Assembly: GCA_037045435.1 (NCBI GenBank)
Contig: JBAOID010000014.1
Coordinates: 1 to 30,209, forward strand
Reading direction: 5' to 3'
Source of the DNA: CBDUEF01 sp018063485
Lineage (GTDB): Bacteria > Pseudomonadota > Alphaproteobacteria > Rhodobacterales > Rhodobacteraceae
Length of the DNA stretch: 30,209 nt
A model generated the notes under the pieces. The model made no database searches and was not told where the DNA came from. It saw only the letters and a list, made by a program, of their open reading frames with translations. Positions 25,025 through 30,209 of this stretch are shown here, in pieces (positions within the stretch are counted from its first letter, which is position 1; each line of letters begins with the position of its first letter). The translations under genes were made by a program, and so were the position numbers.

Positions 25025-25855
25025 CTAGCGCACTGATGAGGCGATAAGTTCCACTCGGGCCGCCACCGCCAGCAGGATCGCCGGGTCATTCGCCTTTACC
25101 TCGGGCTTGCTGATGTCGCCAAAGGCCTCATCCGCACCTTTCAGGGCATCCAGAATCCGGGTTGCGGCTTTTTCGCTGGCGGCTTCTTTCTGCAAACCTT
25201 CGGCCAGCACCCGCGCCACCTCAAGGAAGGCATGCGACTCATGATAGGCCATCACGTCGCTGACTTCGCCATTTTCAATGCTGCCGCCATATTCGCTGGC
25301 CGAAGCCTTGACCAAGCGCGCAAGTGCCTCGGTTCGAACGCTCAAATTCCCACTTTCAGGGGCCTGCGCTGCTGCGACTGCAGCACTTACCGCTGCCAGT
25401 GCCGCCTCAACCTCTGCCATCGGGGCCTTGGCCTCAAGCGTTGCTGAAAACGCCTGCATCGCAGGGGTAATATCAGGAACCCCATGTTCCGCCGTGCTTT
25501 TGCGCACCGCGTCCATCATTTCTGCCTCGGGGTGATAGGACAGCCCAATGGCGTCATCCACTTGCCCGTTGCGGTAAAGCTGAGCGGCGGCCACCAGATG
25601 GCCTTCCACAATCGACAATTGCGCCAGATAGGCCACCTCTTGCGAAGCTCCGGCAACAGCACCAGCTTCGCCACCCTCACCGCCCTCGCTCTGGACTGTC
25701 CAAAGCTGTGCCCCGAGATCAGGTGCGGGAAGTGTTACCCGCAGCGGTGCCACCTGTGCCGCCATCGGTCCGGCCGCAAATCCAACCGCAGCGCCAGCCA
25801 GAGCAAGATTGCGCCAGCGGCGAGGAGCGGTTTGACGGGGAGGAGTCTGTGTCAT
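25025..25855 (-). CDS. Secreted helical protein of unknown function, operon with PiuC
   Basis: I do not recognise a named family. The 276-residue product has a basic start and a hydrophobic signal segment (about 12-34, A-G-P-M-A-A-Q cleavage region), then an Ala/Glu-rich, mostly helical body with E-G-H-L-V-A-A and Y-H-P-E-A-E-M-M-D motifs that contain possible metal-binding His and Glu residues. The 3' end is two bases from the hydroxylase start, so both are one unit. Given the PiuC link to iron, a periplasmic iron-handling role (in the style of imelysin/EfeM-like proteins) is a guess only. Confidence 0.78.
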   Translation of the reverse strand: MTQTPPRQTAPRRWRNLALAGAAVGFAAGPMAAQVAPLRVTLPAPDLGAQLWTVQSEGGEGGEAGAVAGASQEVAYLAQLSIVEGHLVAAAQLYRNGQVDDAIGLSYHPEAEMMDAVRKSTAEHGVPDITPAMQAFSATLEAKAPMAEVEAALAAVSAAVAAAQAPESGNLSVRTEALARLVKASASEYGGSIENGEVSDVMAYHESHAFLEVARVLAEGLQKEAASEKAATRILDALKGADEAFGDISKPEVKANDPAILLAVAARVELIASSVR

Positions 25856-25940
25856 TGCAGTGCCTTTTGTTGACTATTTGAGTTGGTTTATTTGCTGAAC
25901 CGCAGCCTGTCAAGATTACCCGACTGTTTTACTGTGCAAT

Positions 25941-27303
25941 TCAATCCACCGCTTCGACTTTCAACCATATCCCGCCCTCTGGCCGCAGGGTCAGGATCAT
26001 TACCGGTTTTGGATCTTTTCCGGGGATCACGGAAAACCGGAACCGCGCCAGCAACGAGGCCAGGATGATCACGGCTTCTTGCAGAGCGAACGAAGCTCCG
26101 ATGCAGATCCGGGGGCCATCGCCGAATGGCAGATAGGCGAACCGGTCAATGGCCTTGGGATCAGCAAACCGGGCCGGATCAAAGCCGTCGGGGTTGGTCC
26201 ATAGCTTGTGATGGCGGTGCAGGGCATAGATTGGCAAAATAACCGTGTCGCCTGCCAGCACCTTGCGCCCGCATAACTCATCCTCGGCTATTGCTGTGCG
26301 TGACAAGAACGCGGCAGGCGGATAAAGCCGCAGCGCCTCATCCACGATCCGCCGCGTCAAGGGCAGTTGCGCCAGATCAGCGGCAGTTGCCACCCGATTG
26401 CCCAACAAGGCCCTGGCTTCGGTCTGCGCCTCGGCCTGAACCCTGGGATCAAAGGCGCAGAGATACAACGCCCAGCTCAATGTCAGGGCGGTTGTTTCAT
26501 GCCCGGCCACGATGAAGGTCAACAGGTTGTCGCGCAGTTCCGCCGTGGACATCTTGCGCCCGCTTGCCGGGTCTTCGGCGGCCAAAAGCAGATCAAGCAG
26601 ATCAGGCAACGCCTTTGGCCCCGAGTTCACGCCGGGCGTTGATCGCAGCATCGGCCAGCCGCTTCAATTCGCCCATGCCCGAAGCGCCAAACACCCGATG
26701 CGGGCGGGGGATCCACCCCGGAGCCCCGATGATATCCAACAGTGAAACCCGCGCTGTCTGTCCGATATAGGCTTCAATCGCCCGATGTACCGCATCACGA
26801 TCAAAGCTGCCGCCATCGGAAAACGTCACCTGCGAAATCACTTCAAATGTTGCGGTGATCATCTCGGCATAGAGGTCAACTCCACGCCCAATACCCTTGG
26901 CCAACCGTGCTACTGAGGCCTCGGCGGCGGCTGACATGATCGGGGCGAGTGCTGCAATATTGCGGTGGCTGAACACCGGTGCCGCCGCGCGCCGCTGCCA
27001 AAGCCAATTCTCACCCTCCGCCACAAAAAGACTCTCGCCAATCGCCGGGCCAAGGATCAGCTTTGTGATCAGAGATTTCGGATAATTGTCCAGCTTGTCG
27101 CGCAATATCCGTTTCAGGGCCGTTGGGTCCATCACCATATGCCAGCGCTTGCCGGTCTTGCCTGAAAGGATTGGAGCATGAGTGGCAATCTCGGGAATCA
27201 GTTCCAATACATTGCGTCGTCCGGCCTTGAACGATCCCCATATGCCCAAAGCTGCCGTATGCAGAGGCACGCGAACCGGCACAGTTTCGGGCTTATCAGG
27301 CAT
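25941..27303 (-). CDS. Cytochrome P450, reading frame broken mid-gene
   Basis: Two minus-strand frames (27303-26605 region and 26651-25941) make one P450. The N-terminal part has W-x-W-Q-R-R-A-A-A-P-V-F (C-helix); the second has the I-helix A-G-H-E-T-T, the E-x-x-R (E-A-L-R) and the heme loop F-G-D-G-P-R-I-C-I-G with its Cys ligand. Removing one base near 26619-26628 (codon 226) gives a 453-residue protein of normal length. The start at 27303 has AAGGAG six bases ahead. The catalytic parts are intact, which favours a sequencing error, but a true pseudogene is possible. The substrate is unknown and no redox partner is visible. Confidence 0.85.
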
Positions 27304-27435
27304 GATTGGCTCCTTGATCATCTCAAGATATAGGTCCATTCCGCGCTTTGACCAAGGCACGACGGTTGCGCCGTCGGTCACCCAGAGCTATGCCGATACC
27401 CTGGCACCACGCCGCGACTGAGGAGAATCAATAGA

Positions 27436-28056
27436 ATGCCACGCCGCAACCTGATTGCCCTGGGAATTTGTCTGTCCCTTGTCGCAGCCTGCCAAAAGAA
27501 TGATCTGGCCGAGCCTGTTGCGCCGCTGGGTGATTTTGCCCTGGGCTTGAATATCGTCGTAGCTGACAAAGTGGAAAAAGTTCCGATTTCACGCGACACC
27601 ACGCCCGAGGCATGGGAAGCCTCGGTCAAGAAGGCGGTGGCAGATCGTTTTGGCCGGTATGATGGCGCCAAACTCTACAATATCGGCATTTCCATTGATG
27701 GCTATGCCTTGGCCCCCCCGGGAATCCCCTTGGTTCTGAAACCGAAATCGATTCTGGTAATCACCGCAAACATCTGGGACGATGCTGCGCAGAAAAAGCT
27801 GAATCCCGAAGGCAAGCAACTGACAATTTTTGAAAAACTGTCGCCGGAAACCTTCATCGGCTCGGGGATCACCCAATCCAAAACCAAGCAGATGGAGATT
27901 TTGTCCTATAATGCCGCCAAGAAGGTGGAGTTGTGGCTTTTGGAGAATCCCGAATGGTTCGGTCTTCCCCCGATCAAAGGGCCGACTCCGGCAGATGCGC
28001 CCAGCACACCCGGCAAACCCAAAGTACCTGCTCCGGCACCGGTTCCGGCCAACTGA
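27436..28056 (+). CDS. Predicted lipoprotein of unknown function
   Basis: The 206-residue product has a lipoprotein signal with Cys19 (L-V-A-A-C), a mid-section of mixed strands and helices, and a Pro/Ala-rich tail (about 180-206) that may be unstructured or wall-contacting. I do not recognise a family. The segment with K-L-Y-N-I-G-I-S-I-D-G-Y-A-L-A-P-P-G looks like a conserved core. An AGGAG precedes the ATG. It is divergent from the P450 gene and upstream of tuf; the unit most likely ends before the tuf promoter. Confidence 0.78.
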   Translation: MPRRNLIALGICLSLVAACQKNDLAEPVAPLGDFALGLNIVVADKVEKVPISRDTTPEAWEASVKKAVADRFGRYDGAKLYNIGISIDGYALAPPGIPLVLKPKSILVITANIWDDAAQKKLNPEGKQLTIFEKLSPETFIGSGITQSKTKQMEILSYNAAKKVELWLLENPEWFGLPPIKGPTPADAPSTPGKPKVPAPAPVPAN

Positions 28057-28059
28057 GGC

Positions 28060-28086
28060 TTGATTTCCCCCGATCCAACCTATAAA
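28060..28086 (+). promoter_or_regulatory. Candidate sigma-70 promoter for tuf
   Basis: TTGATT (28060-28065) and TATAAA (28081-28086) lie in the 86 bases between the lipoprotein stop and tuf. The spacer is 15 bases, short of the ideal 17, so this is a moderate call. It fits a gene that needs its own strong start. Confidence 0.4.
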
Positions 28087-28142
28087 TCGCCGCCCGAGTA
28101 GACCGGGCCCCGACAGGGCCCCCGAATCCAAGGGTGGCCATG

Positions 28143-29318
28143 ATGGCAAAGGCAAAGTTTGAACGGAATAAACCGCACGTCAACATCGGGACGATTGGTC
28201 ACGTTGACCATGGCAAGACAACACTGACGGCTGCGATCACGAAGTATTTCGGCGATTTCCGCGGCTACGACCAGATCGACAACGCCCCCGAAGAAAAGGC
28301 GCGCGGGATCACGATCTCGACGACCCATGTGGAATATGAGACCGCGACGCGCCACTACGCGCATGTCGACTGCCCCGGCCACGCCGACTATGTGAAGAAC
28401 ATGATCACCGGTGCGGCGCAGATGGACGGCGCCATTCTGGTTTGTGCTGCGTCCGATGGCCCGATGCCGCAGACCCGCGAACACATCCTGTTGGGCCGCC
28501 AGGTGGGTATTCCCTACATGGTGTGCTACATGAACAAGATCGACCTGGTTGACGATGAAGAGCTTGTCGAACTGGTCGAGATGGAACTGCGCGAGCTGTT
28601 CTCGTCCTACGACTACCCCGGCGACGATATTCCGATGATCAAGGGCTCGGCCCACCAGGCGATGATCGGCGAGCGCAAGGACATCGGCGAGGATTCCATC
28701 CGTGCCCTGATGCAGGCCGTTGATGACTATATCCCGACGCCCGAGCGCGCCGTGAACCTGCCGTTCCTGATGCCGATCGAGGACGTGTTCTCGATTTCGG
28801 GTCGTGGCACGGTTGTCACGGGGCGTATCGAGCGCGGCGTGATCAACGTTGGCGACGAAGTTGAGATCGTCGGCATCCGCGACACCAAGAAGTCGATCTG
28901 CACCGGTGTCGAGATGTTCCGCAAGCTGCTGGACCGTGGCGAGGCTGGCGACAACGTCGGCATCTTGCTGCGCGGCATCGACCGTGACGGCGTTGAGCGT
29001 GGCCAGGTGCTGTGCAAGCCGAAATCGGTGAACCCGCACACCAAGTTCGAGGCCGAGGCCTATATCCTGACCAAGGAAGAGGGTGGCCGTCACACGCCGT
29101 TCTTTGCCAACTACCGTCCGCAATTCTACTTCCGCACCACCGACGTGACCGGCACGGTCGAGTTGCCCGAAGGCACCGAAATGGTGATGCCGGGCGACAA
29201 CCTGAAGTTCAACGTCGAGTTGATCGCCCCGATCGCGATGGAAGAAAAACTGCGCTTCGCCATCCGCGAAGGCGGCCGCACCGTCGGTGCAGGCGTCGTG
29301 TCGAAAATCATCGCATAA
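28143..29318 (+). CDS. tuf: Elongation factor Tu
   Basis: EF-Tu carries aminoacyl-tRNA to the ribosome. The 391-residue product, normal for alphaproteobacteria, has G-H-V-D-H-G-K-T (about 19-26), G-I-T-I (switch I), D-C-P-G-H (G3), N-K-I-D (G4) and S-A (G5) motifs, with domains 2 and 3 complete. Two ATGs are adjacent (28140 and 28143); the second gives the usual M-A-K-A-K-F start and better spacing to AAGGGTGG. Codon use is strongly GC-ending, as expected for a highly expressed gene. It is followed by a hairpin with a UUCG loop. Confidence 0.98.
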   Translation: MAKAKFERNKPHVNIGTIGHVDHGKTTLTAAITKYFGDFRGYDQIDNAPEEKARGITISTTHVEYETATRHYAHVDCPGHADYVKNMITGAAQMDGAILVCAASDGPMPQTREHILLGRQVGIPYMVCYMNKIDLVDDEELVELVEMELRELFSSYDYPGDDIPMIKGSAHQAMIGERKDIGEDSIRALMQAVDDYIPTPERAVNLPFLMPIEDVFSISGRGTVVTGRIERGVINVGDEVEIVGIRDTKKSICTGVEMFRKLLDRGEAGDNVGILLRGIDRDGVERGQVLCKPKSVNPHTKFEAEAYILTKEEGGRHTPFFANYRPQFYFRTTDVTGTVELPEGTEMVMPGDNLKFNVELIAPIAMEEKLRFAIREGGRTVGAGVVSKIIA

Positions 29319-29349
29319 AGCGAGGCACCAAGCCATAGCCTTGGTTTGC

Positions 29350-29377
29350 AGAGCCGCCCTTCGGGGCGGCTCTTTTG
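29350..29377 (+). terminator. Rho-independent terminator after tuf
   Basis: AGAGCCGCCC (29350-29359) pairs perfectly with GGGCGGCTCT (29364-29373) around a TTCG tetraloop and is followed by a TTT tract. This is a strong intrinsic terminator that separates tuf from the following gene. Confidence 0.88.
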
Positions 29378-29487
29378 CTCTGCACAGGGCAGTATGAAAA
29401 TTTTACACGCACCCCCAAATTCGGGTTAGGATCACACCAGTATTTGATCGTCTGAGTCCCTTTTTTTCCCATTGCGAGGATTTTACC

Positions 29488-30039
29488 ATGGCTTACCAAG
29501 CCGTTGCTGCCGTTGACTTCGCCAAAGGTCAGTCAGCCCGCTACAAGGACGGTCAATGCTGGACCTTGGTTGAAGATGCCGTTACCCTGAATGGTGGGAA
29601 ATCTTCAAAAGGGCTGACGCCGAATTTTTCGAAAGTTTCTTCCTATGTCTGGGGAAGACCCATTACGATTGCCGCTCTTCAGGTCGGCGACGTGCTGCAA
29701 TTCAGCAACTATTCCTGGATCAGGACGGTAACCGTTGATGTCACGAGGCCCGATGGAAGCGGCACAACCGACTCCAAGGACACCGGTGCGGTCAGGGGCA
29801 AGCCCCAGCACAGCGTCATTGTGGCCGAAGTGGTTTCACCGGGAGTTGTGAAAGCGGTCGAGCAGAATATCCCGGACGGTCAAGGGTGGGTGCAGGTGAT
29901 CGAACTGGTCTTGCTGGCACCAGCAGAAAGCCGTGAGGAACTGCGTCAATCGACGTCAAAAGGCGATATCGTCACGGTGACAACTACAACCGATGTGGTG
30001 AAAAACCCACCCAAATGCTACCGCCCGATGGACGCCTGA
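29488..30039 (+). CDS. CHAP/NlpC-like cysteine-hydrolase candidate between tuf and tRNA-Trp
   Basis: The 183-residue product has no signal peptide. It shows the spacing of a papain-like CHAP domain: Cys24 in G-Q-C-W, L-Q-V-G-D-V-L-Q-F near 64-72, His108 in Q-H-S-V-I-V, and V-E-Q-N near 124-127. These could be the Cys-His-(Asn/Glu) catalytic set of a peptidoglycan amidase or peptidase. The assignment is from pattern, not a search. A short Thr/Ser-rich tail follows. It has GAGG ahead of the ATG in an AT-rich leader and lies after the tuf terminator, so it is its own unit. It may be an inserted gene. Confidence 0.75.
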   Translation: MAYQAVAAVDFAKGQSARYKDGQCWTLVEDAVTLNGGKSSKGLTPNFSKVSSYVWGRPITIAALQVGDVLQFSNYSWIRTVTVDVTRPDGSGTTDSKDTGAVRGKPQHSVIVAEVVSPGVVKAVEQNIPDGQGWVQVIELVLLAPAESREELRQSTSKGDIVTVTTTTDVVKNPPKCYRPMDA

Positions 30040-30088
30040 TCCGGGCCAAGACCACAGCCCTATTCTGCGGCGATGGCACCTTTCGCCC

Positions 30089-30116
30089 TTGATTTCTTCG
30101 CGCCCCTGGCTTACCT
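30089..30116 (+). promoter_or_regulatory. Candidate promoter for tRNA-Trp
   Basis: TTGATT (30089-30094) is followed after 16 bases by TTACCT (30111-30116), 15 bases before the tRNA. The -10 is weak, as often in alphaproteobacteria, so this is tentative. Confidence 0.3.
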
Positions 30117-30130
30117 CCGGCTTCAGGCAC

Positions 30131-30206
30131 AGGAGTTTAGCTCAGTTGGTAGAGCATCGGTCTCCAAAACCGAGGGTCGTGGGTTCGAGTCCCCCAACTC
30201 CTGCCA
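30131..30206 (+). tRNA. tRNA-Trp (anticodon CCA)
   Basis: The 76-base sequence folds into a cloverleaf: acceptor AGGAGTT/AACTCCT, D-arm GCTC/GAGC, anticodon arm TCGGT/ACCGA with loop CTCCAAA (anticodon CCA), T-loop TTCGAGT, and an encoded CCA end. The T-stem GTGGG/CCCCC has one U•C mismatch at 50-64, unusual but tolerable. In this group tRNA-Trp usually lies between tuf and secE. Confidence 0.97.
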
Positions 30207-30209
30207 AGC

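Noticed and set aside
28080..29336. A 418-codon open frame antisense to tuf
   Set aside because: It is a shadow of the strongly biased tuf codons; no ribosome site or recognisable domain.
1..30209. CRISPR array
   Set aside because: No regularly spaced direct repeats; the only clear repeat is the inverted pair of 116-bp elements.

Overview
The window looks like chromosomal DNA of an alphaproteobacterium of the Rhodobacteraceae (Roseobacter/Rhodobacter group). The evidence is a 391-residue EF-Tu of alphaproteobacterial type followed by tRNA-Trp, a fliL–motE-like–motA–(TPR)–(SLT)–flhA–fliR–flhB flagellar operon divergent from fliF-fliH-fliN-fliP, CtrA-like boxes in flagellar intergenic DNA, a Hint-type protein, and high-GC codon use. 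No named species can be assigned from the sequence alone.

Layout. (1) 1-281: start of a minus-strand kinase-like (APH fold) protein, cut by the window edge. (2) 358-3527, minus: fliF, fliH-like, fliN, fliP, with stop/start overlaps (MS ring, export regulator, switch, export gate). (3) 3643-13209, plus: fliL, a small membrane/coiled-coil protein, a MotE-like chaperone, motA, a large secreted helical-repeat protein (frameshifted), an SLT transglycosylase, flhA, fliR, flhB and a 114-aa coiled-coil protein. Nearly all genes touch or overlap, so this is probably one long flagellar transcription unit. A CtrA-like box lies between the two divergent units. (4) 13252-14491, minus: a degenerate Hint-domain protein preceded by an overlapping, unannotated 53-aa ORF, with a second CtrA-like box upstream. 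(5) 14776-19909, plus: dapE, an ElaA-like GNAT, rnr (RNase R, frameshifted) and an MltB-type transglycosylase. (6) 20009-24365: cytochrome c', an I78 inhibitor lipoprotein, glutathione-dependent formaldehyde dehydrogenase and a ThDP enzyme, flanked by two inverted copies of a 116-bp palindromic element. (7) 24363-27303, minus: a PiuC/YbiX-type hydroxylase, a periplasmic protein and a cytochrome P450 (frameshifted). (8) 27436-30206, plus: a lipoprotein, tuf, a CHAP-like cysteine-hydrolase candidate and tRNA-Trp.

Three genes (the helical-repeat protein, rnr and P450) carry single-base +1 frame breaks. Two breaks fall at the same decamer in the same codon phase, and removing one base there restores a GANTC (CcrM) site, which suggests a systematic sequencing artefact rather than decay, though this cannot be settled here. 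The most original signals are that shared break, the covarying 116-bp inverted element pair, the 53-aa ORF plus degenerate Hint pair with a CtrA-like box, and the CHAP-like gene between tuf and tRNA-Trp. I see no CRISPR array, phage block or clearly new multi-gene defence system.
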